NCBI GenBank assembly: GCA_009842675.1
Contig: VYEX01000081.1
Coordinates: forward strand, 32,503 to 96,502
Source: Acidimicrobiia bacterium
GTDB taxonomy: Bacteria > Actinomycetota > Acidimicrobiia > Acidimicrobiales > Bin134
Reading direction: 5' to 3'
DNA: 64,000 nt
Each line of letters starts with the position of its first letter. The stretch's first letter is position 1. The notes beneath the pieces are model-generated. The model ran no database searches. It saw only the letters and a list, made by a program, of their open reading frames with translations, and had not been told where the DNA came from. Below are positions 51,103-58,996 of the stretch, one piece after another. The position numbers were made by a program, and so were the translations under genes.

Positions 51103-52004
51103 TCCATCAGCATCGGGATAGCTGACTGAGCCATTTGCAGATACTCAGGATCCGACTCCACCCCGACGCTCTTATAGCCGATGTGCTCCGCTGCCGCGAT
51201 GGTCGACCCTGATCCTGCGAAGGGATCGAGTACAACCCCCTCCCCGATCGGCAGGATCGCCCGAACTACCTGACGAAGGAAAGCTTGAGGTTTTAGGCTG
51301 GGGTGGGGAGCAAGTCGCCTTTCATCAGGCCGGGTCGGTGCAGAGGCAATCACATCTGCAAACGGCCGATCTGATGAGATTCGCCTTAATCCCCCTGTGC
51401 CCCACTTGCGCAAGTTGTCCTGCACTCGGCCGTCCAACGGCTTGCGGAACAGGAGCCACGGCTCCCATTTCGATCTTGGCATGACCGTCACATCGGGAAA
51501 CTCCTTATGAGCATTCTTCGGACGATCACCCCCCCGCATTGTCATTACCAACCTGACAACTTCCCCCCGCCTCTCGAAGCCGGATCGGCACACAGTGAGG
51601 GCCACCCGATGTGACAACAGGGGATTGGAGGCAACGAGCACATGCGCTCCCGGCACCAACACGGGAACCAGAGCGTCAGCCCAAGCTGCGAAAAAGCGAT
51701 CCAGGGCTTCGAGGTCTGATGCTGTCAGCGTGGTGAACCTTGGGACTGGCGATCGCCGGTGGCCGTCAAATGCAGGTGGGATGCGCCAAACGCCACCTCG
51801 CCCTCGACGGAGCTTGCGCTGCTGCTCTGGCTGATATTCGACAAGGCCATAGGGAGGGTCGGTGACTACTCCATGGATCGAGTTCGCAGGTTGGTCAGCA
51901 AGCCAGTCCAAGCAGTCGCCATAGAACAAGGAGGCTTGCCCAACCTGGAAGGTGGGGGACCATACCGGACTGAATGCAGCTTCAGCCGAGCTGGTAGACG
52001 CCAC
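51069..52004 (-). CDS. Site-specific DNA methyltransferase (beta-class, DPPY)
   Basis: This 311-residue protein has motif IV (VTDPPYGLVEY, residues 49-52 DPPY) before motif I (DPFAGSGSTIAAAEHIGY, about 260-277), the order of beta-class amino-methyltransferases. It should methylate adenine N6 or cytosine N4 and protect the host against the PD-ExK enzyme. The GTG at 52004 is chosen because AGGAGAG lies about 6-7 bp upstream. An ATG at 52109 is also in frame but would overlap the winged-helix gene by 128 bp. Confidence 0.85.
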   Translation of the reverse strand: MASTSSAEAAFSPVWSPTFQVGQASLFYGDCLDWLADQPANSIHGVVTDPPYGLVEYQPEQQRKLRRGRGGVWRIPPAFDGHRRSPVPRFTTLTASDLEALDRFFAAWADALVPVLVPGAHVLVASNPLLSHRVALTVCRSGFERRGEVVRLVMTMRGGDRPKNAHKEFPDVTVMPRSKWEPWLLFRKPLDGRVQDNLRKWGTGGLRRISSDRPFADVIASAPTRPDERRLAPHPSLKPQAFLRQVVRAILPIGEGVVLDPFAGSGSTIAAAEHIGYKSVGVESDPEYLQMAQSAIPMLMDYEPSSDSRSR

Positions 52005-52221
52005 GCTGGACTCTCCTGAATTGCTTAGCCGGTCCTGTGTTGAGGTTGAGATAGCTGCGAACGGATGACTCGGCGACAGTGGTTCCAAGTCGAGCTTCAA
52101 CTGCGGCATGGATTTCTTTCACGCTCATGGGACCTCCAGCGCTTGTCAGAGCATCACTGACGGCATCTCGTACTTGGCCAGGCCTGAGGCGGTCCCGTTT
52201 TGAGGGGGAAGTTACAACCAC
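51982..52221 (-). CDS. Small winged-helix protein upstream of the methyltransferase
   Basis: This 79-residue protein, starting at a GTG, is predicted to be a winged helix: VRDAVSDALTSAGGPMSVKE, IHAAVEARLGTTVAESSVRS and VQRGVYQLG. This kind of domain is often fused to the N-terminus of DNA methyltransferases. Here it is a separate gene that overlaps the methyltransferase start by 23 bp. It may aid DNA binding or act as a controller of the R-M genes. A 14-bp palindrome lies just upstream of its start. A frameshift product joining the two is possible. Confidence 0.68.
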   Translation of the reverse strand: MVVTSPSKRDRLRPGQVRDAVSDALTSAGGPMSVKEIHAAVEARLGTTVAESSVRSYLNLNTGPAKQFRRVQRGVYQLG

Positions 52222-52329
52222 GTGATTACCGTAGACGTCTAGACGTCAAAAGTGGTGGATCACCGGCCTTGACAACAATCTACGGACGGGAGTGACAATT
52301 CGATTTGGCCTGACGGTTGCCAGGAGGAA
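52222..52329. promoter_or_regulatory. Promoter region of the methyltransferase operon with a 14-bp palindrome
   Basis: GACGTCTAGACGTC at 52234-52247 is a perfect 14-bp palindrome, 13 bp upstream of the winged-helix gene start. The half-site AGACGTC occurs twice in direct succession. The rest of the gap is AT-rich for this genome and also ends the small gene at 52330-52629. This would be a natural operator for the winged-helix protein. Confidence 0.6.
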
Positions 52330-52629
52330 TCAGCCCGGGGGCTGGATGTGGGCTTCTACCCGGTTGGCGGCCTCGTCGATCCAGCCATTGGAGTTGGCGT
52401 AGGCCAGCATGCCGTCGAACTGAGCCTGCCACTCGGCGTCGGCGGCGTGGCCGGCCAGTTCTTGCACGAATGCGATGTCGATCCACAGGTGGTTGTCCCG
52501 CTCTGACGCTGCGGCCCGGCCATCGAAGGCGGCCACTGCGGAGGCCACGTCGCCGTCGATTGCCACGTGGAACTCCCGGAAGTTGCCTATGTCCTCGAGG
52601 GTGATCGTGTCGGCGATGGCGATGAACAT
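52330..52629 (-). CDS. Small conserved protein of unknown function (ATG at 52629)
   Basis: This 99-residue soluble protein (MFIAIADTITLEDIGNFREF, then WIDIAFVQELAGHAADAEWQ, ending VEAHIQPPG) has a start 4 bp after the stop of the MFS gene, so it is probably the last gene of that transcript. The sequence has a regular alpha/beta, dimer-like look, but I do not recognise the family. Confidence 0.55.
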   Translation of the reverse strand: MFIAIADTITLEDIGNFREFHVAIDGDVASAVAAFDGRAAASERDNHLWIDIAFVQELAGHAADAEWQAQFDGMLAYANSNGWIDEAANRVEAHIQPPG

Positions 52630-52633
52630 GGGC

Positions 52634-54025
52634 TCAGCTTTGCCTCCCACGGGGGCGGGTGTCGATCCGGGCACTGAACGGCAGCGACACCAGGGCGGTG
52701 ACCACCACCATGCCCATGAGCAGGTCGATGGCATCGGAGGTGGAGGCGGCGGATGTCACAAACGTGAGCCCCAAGGCCACGCCGATGGTCGTCGCCACCC
52801 GCTGGGCGGTGAAGTTGATGCCCGTGGCCAGGGAGTGCTGTTCGGGAGACACGTCGCTGATGGAGGCGGCCATCAGCGACGGGAACACCATGCCGGTGGC
52901 GACGCCGATCACGGTCATGCCGGTTATGAAGACTGCGGCGTTGGGCTCGTCTCCCAGCACCAGCCACAGCACGATGGTGGTGCCGACATAGATCGCGGTG
53001 CCGGGCAGGATGAACAAGCGATGGCCGGTGCGGTGGGCTATTCGACCGATGAGCACCCCTAGCACTCCGGCGAACAGCGGCAGGGGCGCCACTGCGAACC
53101 CACCCTCCAAGGGAGTCCACCCCCACGACCGGATAACGATCACGGTGAAGCCGAAGAACATCCCGAACCACGACGAGGCGAAGATCAGCATGGCCAGGTT
53201 GCTCCGTCGCACGTTGGGGATTTGAAACAATCGAAGCTCCACCAATGGATTGGGGTGGTGCAGCGACCGCTGCACAAACAAGCCGAAAACGGCCAATCCC
53301 CCGATGATGCTGCCGATCACCCTCGCGTCGGTCCAGCCCCACGGATCGCTTTGCACGATGCCCAGGGTGACCAATGCCGTGGCTGCGGCCACCATCACTC
53401 CACCCAGCGGGTCGGGCAGCGCCCGAGACTCACCACTCCGGGACTCCCGAAACACCGCAGGCACCACAATCAGAATGATGAGACAGAACGGGACGTTCAG
53501 CCAGAACATCCACTCCCACCCCAGCCACTCAATGACCAGACCGCCGACCGGAGGCCCGAACGCCGAGGATGTGCCGCCGGCCACCGCCCAGATACCTACA
53601 GCCAGAGGCAAGCGGTTGGAGGGCAGCGAGGCCAAGAGCAGCGCCACCGCCGCAGGATGGATGGCTGAGGCACCCGCGGCCATCACTGCCCGCGCCCCGA
53701 TCAACATCCCCACCGAGGGAGCCAGCCCACCAAGCACCGAGCCGGCAAGAAACAGCCCTACGCCGGCCAAGAGCATCCGCCGCCGACCCATCCGGTCGGC
53801 CAGCACCCCGCCGATCACCAGGGTGGCGGCTGCGACAATGGTGAAGATGTTGGTGACCCACGACAGCGTCGGGTCGGACACGCCGGGAAACGCCTCCCCG
53901 AGGGCCGGGTAACCCACGGTCATGATCGATAAGCCAATGCCGGAGAGCGCAGCGGACAAGATCAACACCGTCAGCCCGACCGCCGGGTGGCGAGTGACCG
54001 GTTGGGGCGTGGCCGCTGCGGTCAC
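52634..54025 (-). CDS. MFS drug exporter-like protein (DHA2 family)
   Basis: This 463-residue membrane protein has about 14 hydrophobic segments and the DHA2 signatures: IMTVGYPALGEAFPGVSD in the first helix region, GGVLADRMGRRRMLL (loop 2-3) and AVAGGTSSAFGPPVGGLV (motif C). It should export hydrophobic or cationic compounds using the proton gradient. It starts at a GTG. It is divergent from the crotonase gene (76 bp between the starts), and no regulator is adjacent. Confidence 0.9.
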   Translation of the reverse strand: MTAAATPQPVTRHPAVGLTVLILSAALSGIGLSIMTVGYPALGEAFPGVSDPTLSWVTNIFTIVAAATLVIGGVLADRMGRRRMLLAGVGLFLAGSVLGGLAPSVGMLIGARAVMAAGASAIHPAAVALLLASLPSNRLPLAVGIWAVAGGTSSAFGPPVGGLVIEWLGWEWMFWLNVPFCLIILIVVPAVFRESRSGESRALPDPLGGVMVAAATALVTLGIVQSDPWGWTDARVIGSIIGGLAVFGLFVQRSLHHPNPLVELRLFQIPNVRRSNLAMLIFASSWFGMFFGFTVIVIRSWGWTPLEGGFAVAPLPLFAGVLGVLIGRIAHRTGHRLFILPGTAIYVGTTIVLWLVLGDEPNAAVFITGMTVIGVATGMVFPSLMAASISDVSPEQHSLATGINFTAQRVATTIGVALGLTFVTSAASTSDAIDLLMGMVVVTALVSLPFSARIDTRPRGRQS

Positions 54026-54100
54026 CTAGCGTTTGTGTTCAGGAAGTACGGCGATGATTTCCTCCGCATGAAAGGCCACGCTAGACGAGGTACCAGCAGC

Positions 54101-54949
54101 ATGAGCAGTGAGAGCACAGACGGAACGGTCACCGAAGTCCTCGACGGCGACATCTTGGTGGCCCAGGACGGCGGGGTGCTTACCCTCACCCTGAACCGGC
54201 CCGACGCCCACAACGCCATCACCCCTGACCAGCGGAATTTCTTGGCCGACGAATTCGCCCGCATCAGCGAGGACCTGTCGGTGCGGGCGGTGATCTTCAC
54301 CGCCACTGGCAAGGGGTTCTGCACCGGGGCCGACCTGCGGGTGGCCCGACCCGACCAGGTGCGGCCACCCGGAGCCCCCGACCGGGCCATCATGGAGGTG
54401 GCCCGGGGCATCAAGGTCGGGGCCCAGAAGCTGATATCGGCCATCTTGGACTGCGAGAAGCCAGTGATCGCCGCCGTGAACGGCACCGCGGCGGGCATGG
54501 GGGTGCACATGGCGGTGGCTTGCGACCTGGTAGTTGCCGCCGAGGGGGTCCGCTTCATCGAGGTTTTTGTGCGCCGGGGCCTGGTGCCCGACGCCGGCGG
54601 GGTGTACCTGTTGCCCCGGCTGATCGGCCCGCAGAAGGCCAAAGAGCTTATGTTCTTCGGCGACGACGTGAGCGCCGCCGACGCGGCGGCCATGGGCCTG
54701 ATAAATCGGGTGGTGCCCCCCGACGAGCTGATGACCACCGCTCAAGCTTGGGCCGAGCGGCTGGCCGCCCAGCCCACCAAGAGCCTGACCATGAGCAAGC
54801 TGCTGGTGAACCGCAGCTTTGAGACCAGCCGCCAGACCATGTTCGAGATGGAGTCTTGGGCCCAGGAAGTTTTGATGGCCGGCGAGGATGCCAACGAGGG
54901 GGTCCAAGCCTTCAAGGAGCGGCGCGACCCGAACTGGAAGGGCTGGTAG
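54101..54949 (+). CDS. Enoyl-CoA hydratase/isomerase family protein, isomerase-like
   Basis: This 282-residue crotonase-fold protein has GKGFCTGADL (oxyanion hole), NGTAAGMGVHMAVACDLV and RGLVPDAGGVYLLPRLIG. The first hydratase Glu is His136 and the second is Phe155. Asp164 in PDAGG matches the catalytic Asp of PaaG-type and other double-bond isomerases. It is thus more likely an isomerase than a hydratase. The ATG at 54101 is the best start; other in-frame codons upstream add no family sequence. It is convergent with the acyl-CoA dehydrogenase operon, 3 bp apart. Confidence 0.85.
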   Translation: MSSESTDGTVTEVLDGDILVAQDGGVLTLTLNRPDAHNAITPDQRNFLADEFARISEDLSVRAVIFTATGKGFCTGADLRVARPDQVRPPGAPDRAIMEVARGIKVGAQKLISAILDCEKPVIAAVNGTAAGMGVHMAVACDLVVAAEGVRFIEVFVRRGLVPDAGGVYLLPRLIGPQKAKELMFFGDDVSAADAAAMGLINRVVPPDELMTTAQAWAERLAAQPTKSLTMSKLLVNRSFETSRQTMFEMESWAQEVLMAGEDANEGVQAFKERRDPNWKGW

Positions 54950-54952
54950 TGG

Positions 54953-56080
54953 CTACCCCACCAGGGCGCGGCCGATGGCGGCCAGCTGGCGGCTGCCGCC
55001 GCCGAGGGTGTTCTCCAGCTGTTTGACCCACAGAAAGTAGCGGTGGACGGGGTAGTCGACGTCGGCCCCCATCCCTCCGTGTAGGTGCTGGGTGGCATGC
55101 ACCACCCGCTGGCCGGCATCGGCCGACCACCACTTGGCGACCGCGGCAGCATCGGCGATCTCGTCCGCCGACCGGCCCTCGTCGATGAGCCAGGCGGCCT
55201 GGAGCAGGGTGACCCGCATGCAATCGGTGTCGATATAGCAGTCTGCCGCCCTCATGGCGACCCCCTGGTTGGTGGAGAGGGGGCGCCCGAACTGCTCCCG
55301 TTGTGAGGTGTAGGCCGCGGCCATGGCGGTAGCCTCCTCGCAGCACCCCAGCGCCACCGCGGCCACCGCCACTTGGGCCCGAACCAGCATCCACTCCACA
55401 ATGGTCCGCCCGTCGGCCCCGCCCAGCATCGCATCTTCGCCGACGACCACCGACCGCAAGGTCAGTTCGCCATGGAACTCCCGACTGGTGGTCTCACTGA
55501 GCGACACCTCTACCCCATCGGTGTCGAGGCCGACGACGAACACAGCCATGTCGTCGCCGCCCACTACTCGGGCGGGCACCACCACAGCGTCGGCCACTCC
55601 AGCGGCAGGAACCGCGGGCTTCGACCCGTTCAACTCCCAGCTCCCATCGGGAAGGCGGACCGCGCTCACCGATGGCGACAGTGCGTCGTCGGCTCCCCAC
55701 TCCGACAGCGCCCCGGTGATCACCGCCTGCCCGGAAATCACGGATCCGAGCCAGCGATCCTTCAGCGGCTGAGAGCCGAATTCGGCGATGGGCATGGCCC
55801 CCAGCACCAGCGTGGGCCAGAGCGGCACCGGCGCCACCCTCCGGCCCTGCTCCCTCAGCACCAAAGTGGTCTCGATCATGCCGAGGCCGAGGCCGCCGTG
55901 TTCGTCTCTAATGGCCACCCCCAGCAAATCAGAGGCAGCCAGCGCGGCCCACAGCTCCCGGTCGAACCGATCAGCGGTGCGCTCCACTTCAGCCACCCGG
56001 TCAGCACCCGCCGAGCCGGAAAACACCTGCTCGGCCAGCGCGGCCACCGACTCCTGCGATTCGCTGAATTCGAAATTCAC
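54953..56080 (-). CDS. Acyl-CoA dehydrogenase subunit, probably non-catalytic
   Basis: This 375-residue protein is an acyl-CoA dehydrogenase by fold (NFEFSESQESVAALAEQVFS, the AYTSQREQFGRPLSTNQGVA helix, QHLHGGMGADVDYPVHRYFL), but both usual catalytic Glu sites are missing. The C-terminal loop reads TLGGGSRQL and the helix-G position reads VRAQVAVAAVALG. It starts at a GTG overlapping the upstream dehydrogenase stop (GTGA). It fits the FadE28/FadE29-like heterotetramers of steroid side-chain degradation, where one subunit type lacks the base. Confidence 0.82.
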   Translation of the reverse strand: MNFEFSESQESVAALAEQVFSGSAGADRVAEVERTADRFDRELWAALAASDLLGVAIRDEHGGLGLGMIETTLVLREQGRRVAPVPLWPTLVLGAMPIAEFGSQPLKDRWLGSVISGQAVITGALSEWGADDALSPSVSAVRLPDGSWELNGSKPAVPAAGVADAVVVPARVVGGDDMAVFVVGLDTDGVEVSLSETTSREFHGELTLRSVVVGEDAMLGGADGRTIVEWMLVRAQVAVAAVALGCCEEATAMAAAYTSQREQFGRPLSTNQGVAMRAADCYIDTDCMRVTLLQAAWLIDEGRSADEIADAAAVAKWWSADAGQRVVHATQHLHGGMGADVDYPVHRYFLWVKQLENTLGGGSRQLAAIGRALVG

Positions 56081-57264
56081 CGCCGACCGCCTCTGGTCAT
56101 CTTGAGTCCTGTCCAGGCCACGATCTCCCGCTGGACCTCGTTCACGCCGCCTCCGAAAGTGTTGATCTGGGCGGTGCGGGCCGCAGCCTCCACCCGGCCG
56201 GCCAGCAGCGCTCCTGGGCTGCCCTCCCGCAGGTGGGCGCCCGCCCCCAGCACTCCCAAGAGCAGGTGGTAGATGTCGCTCACCGCCTCGGTGCCGTACA
56301 CCTTTACCGCCGACGCTCGGGCCGGGAGCAGCGAGTCGGCGGCCACCGCGGCGGCCATCTGCCAGTTCAGCAGCTTCATGGCCTCCAGCTTGGCGTGACA
56401 CCGGGCCAGGTCCATCTGCACCCATCCCTGGTCCTGCACCGTGGCCTCGGCCCCGTCGGCAGCCGGGGTGTCGACCGCCCAGGCCTGCACCTCTTCGTAG
56501 AGCTGGAATGACAACGCCCCCACCGCAGCTAGCCCCACCCGCTCGTGGTTGAGCTGGCTAGTGATGAGCTTCCATCCCTCGTTCTCTGCCCCCACCAAAT
56601 TGGCGGCCGGCACCCGCACCTCGTCGTAGTACGTGGCGGTGGTGGTGGAGTTGCCCACGGTAACGATGGGCGTAAAGGAAAACCCCGGGCTGTCGGTGGG
56701 CACGATGATGATGGAGATGCCCTTGTGCTTGGGGGCATCGGGATTGGTGCGGCAGGCCAGCCAGACGTAGTCCGCCTCGTTGGCTCCCGAGGTGAACACC
56801 TTCTGGCCGTTGATCACCCATTCGTCGCCGTCTCGCACCGCTCGAGTGGTGAGCGACGCCAAGTCGGTGCCTGCTCCCGGTTCGCTGTAGCCGATGGCGA
56901 ACTGGATGTCGCCGGTGAGAATGCCCGGCAGATACTTGGACTTGTGCTCTTCGGAGCCGTGCGCCATGAGCGTCGGCCCCACGGTGTTGAGGGTCACAAA
57001 CGGCATGGGGCAGCCCGACCGCTGGGCCTCGTCGAAGAAGATGAACTGGTCGATGGCTGATCGGCCCTGGCCGCCATAGGCCTGGGGCCAGCCGATGCCC
57101 AGCATCCCGTCACGCCCTAGTTGGCGGAAGATCTCCCGCCGGACCGGGCTGGTCTCGTGGGCCCCCATGAGAGCTTCACGGACCTCGTCGGTCATCAGGC
57201 CAGCGAAGTAACTCCTCAGCTCATCGCGCAGCAGCCGCTGTTCGTCTGTGTAGTCGAGATACAC
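56077..57264 (-). CDS. Acyl-CoA dehydrogenase subunit, probably catalytic
   Basis: This 395-residue protein has the family layout: IGYSEPGAGTDLASLTTRAV, VINGQKVFTSGANEADYVWL and EGWKLITSQLNHERVGLAAV. Glu241 in the last segment (NHERVG) is in the helix-G position used as the base in isovaleryl- and long-chain-type enzymes. It should oxidise an acyl-CoA with FAD, as the active partner of the downstream dehydrogenase. It is the first gene of the two-gene operon. Confidence 0.88.
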   Translation of the reverse strand: MYLDYTDEQRLLRDELRSYFAGLMTDEVREALMGAHETSPVRREIFRQLGRDGMLGIGWPQAYGGQGRSAIDQFIFFDEAQRSGCPMPFVTLNTVGPTLMAHGSEEHKSKYLPGILTGDIQFAIGYSEPGAGTDLASLTTRAVRDGDEWVINGQKVFTSGANEADYVWLACRTNPDAPKHKGISIIIVPTDSPGFSFTPIVTVGNSTTTATYYDEVRVPAANLVGAENEGWKLITSQLNHERVGLAAVGALSFQLYEEVQAWAVDTPAADGAEATVQDQGWVQMDLARCHAKLEAMKLLNWQMAAAVAADSLLPARASAVKVYGTEAVSDIYHLLLGVLGAGAHLREGSPGALLAGRVEAAARTAQINTFGGGVNEVQREIVAWTGLKMTRGGRR

Positions 57265-57317
57265 CGGCCCGCGACGCTATCAATACGGCGCCGGTCAGTC
57301 TTCAGATGCTTCGGTAA

Positions 57318-57785
<468 letters not shown>

Positions 57786-58178
57786 GTGCGGATCTGGATT
57801 GACGAGAACGCTCGCATCCCGCCCTATGAACAGCTGCGGGCCCAGCTTCGACTGATGGTCTCGTCCGGCCAGCTCAAGCCCCGAGAGCGTCTGCCACCCA
57901 TTCGGACGCTGGCCGCCGAGCTGCGCTTGGCCCCGGGGACAGTGGCCCGGGCCTACCGGGAATTGGAATGGGCCAGCATCGTGGAAGGCCGAGGCCGGGC
58001 CGGCACGTTCGTGGTGGACGAGCCCCCGGTGGCGTTCTCGGTCGTGGAGCGCCAACTGGCCGATGCCGCCGAGGCGTTCGCTGCCGAAGCCGACCGATTG
58101 GGGGCCGGACAACAAGCCGCCATGCTGGCTCTGGAGACCGCCTTCGCGGCCCGCTCCGATCCCGAAATGGAGAACTGA
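57786..58178 (+). CDS. GntR family regulator, YtrA-like short form
   Basis: This protein of about 130 residues has a GntR winged helix (PPYEQLRAQLRLMVSSGQLK, PPIRTLAAELRLAPGTVARA, EGRGRAGTFV) and only a short helical tail. This matches the YtrA subfamily, which usually controls ABC transporter or neighbouring genes and its own gene. The GTG start follows a TACAAT box at the distance expected for a leaderless mRNA. It is divergent from the P-II gene and ends 7 bp before the convergent aldolase gene. Confidence 0.88.
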   Translation: MRIWIDENARIPPYEQLRAQLRLMVSSGQLKPRERLPPIRTLAAELRLAPGTVARAYRELEWASIVEGRGRAGTFVVDEPPVAFSVVERQLADAAEAFAAEADRLGAGQQAAMLALETAFAARSDPEMEN

Positions 58179-58185
58179 CTGACGC

Positions 58186-58968
58186 TCAGCCCAGCACTAC
58201 AGAGGGGTCGGGCACCAGATCGCGGGCCAACCACTGGAACATCCGCCAGCCATTGTCTGCCGAGAACAGTGAGGCCTCGACTTCTTTGGCCGCTTCCTCG
58301 CTGATGGGTTTGGCATTGGGGGCCTTCACATGCACCTCAGCCACGCGCTCAGCAGCCACGAACCACCCCACAGCCTCGCCGGGCGAGCGTCCACCGGTGA
58401 GCAGGCCGTGGTTGCGGAGGATGCACACCCGGCTGCCGCCCATGGCCTGGGCGATGGCCTCGCCGCCATCGACGTCATTCACCTCGAGGTTGTCACCGTC
58501 GTAGAGCGACTGGTCGAATACGAAGGCGCACGACTCTTGGCTGATGGGCCGAAACAGCTCGACGTTGGCCGACCACGGGGTGCCGTAGGGAGTGTGGGTG
58601 TGGGCGGCCGAGGCCAGGTCGGGACGGGCGTTCAGAATCGGCCAGTGGATGTAGTAGGCCGCGAAGTTCACGCCCATGTCCAGGGGACCGTCCACGCCCT
58701 GGCCGTCGGGGCCCACCAGGGTGAGGTTGTCGATGGTGGCATCGCCGAAGCGGATGCCGTAGCCCAACACCCAGAAGTGGTCGGTGAGGATCGGATCGCG
58801 AGCGGTGATATGGCCGTCGCCGGTTTGCCCCCAGCGCATGGCGGCAAATATGCGATAGCCGATGGCCGCCTCCCACTTGCGCAGCAGGCGCAGTTCCTCG
58901 AGATCGGTGACCTCCGGCGGAGAGCCGTCGTAGGTGACCTCGGGATAGCGGTCCAGCAGCAACCCCAT
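58186..58968 (-). CDS. Class II aldolase/adducin family protein
   Basis: The protein of about 260 residues has zinc-type histidines in SAAHTHTPYGTPWSANVELF (HxH) and ILRNHGLLTGG, as in L-fuculose-phosphate aldolase-like proteins. Substrates range from sugar phosphates to other hydroxy acids. The ATG at 58968 is chosen because longer in-frame starts (to 59094) would overlap the divergent lipoprotein peptidase gene. The two genes start 28 bp apart. Confidence 0.82.
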   Translation of the reverse strand: MGLLLDRYPEVTYDGSPPEVTDLEELRLLRKWEAAIGYRIFAAMRWGQTGDGHITARDPILTDHFWVLGYGIRFGDATIDNLTLVGPDGQGVDGPLDMGVNFAAYYIHWPILNARPDLASAAHTHTPYGTPWSANVELFRPISQESCAFVFDQSLYDGDNLEVNDVDGGEAIAQAMGGSRVCILRNHGLLTGGRSPGEAVGWFVAAERVAEVHVKAPNAKPISEEAAKEVEASLFSADNGWRMFQWLARDLVPDPSVVLG

Positions 58969-58996
58969 CACCAAATGATACCCGTAGGCTGATCCG

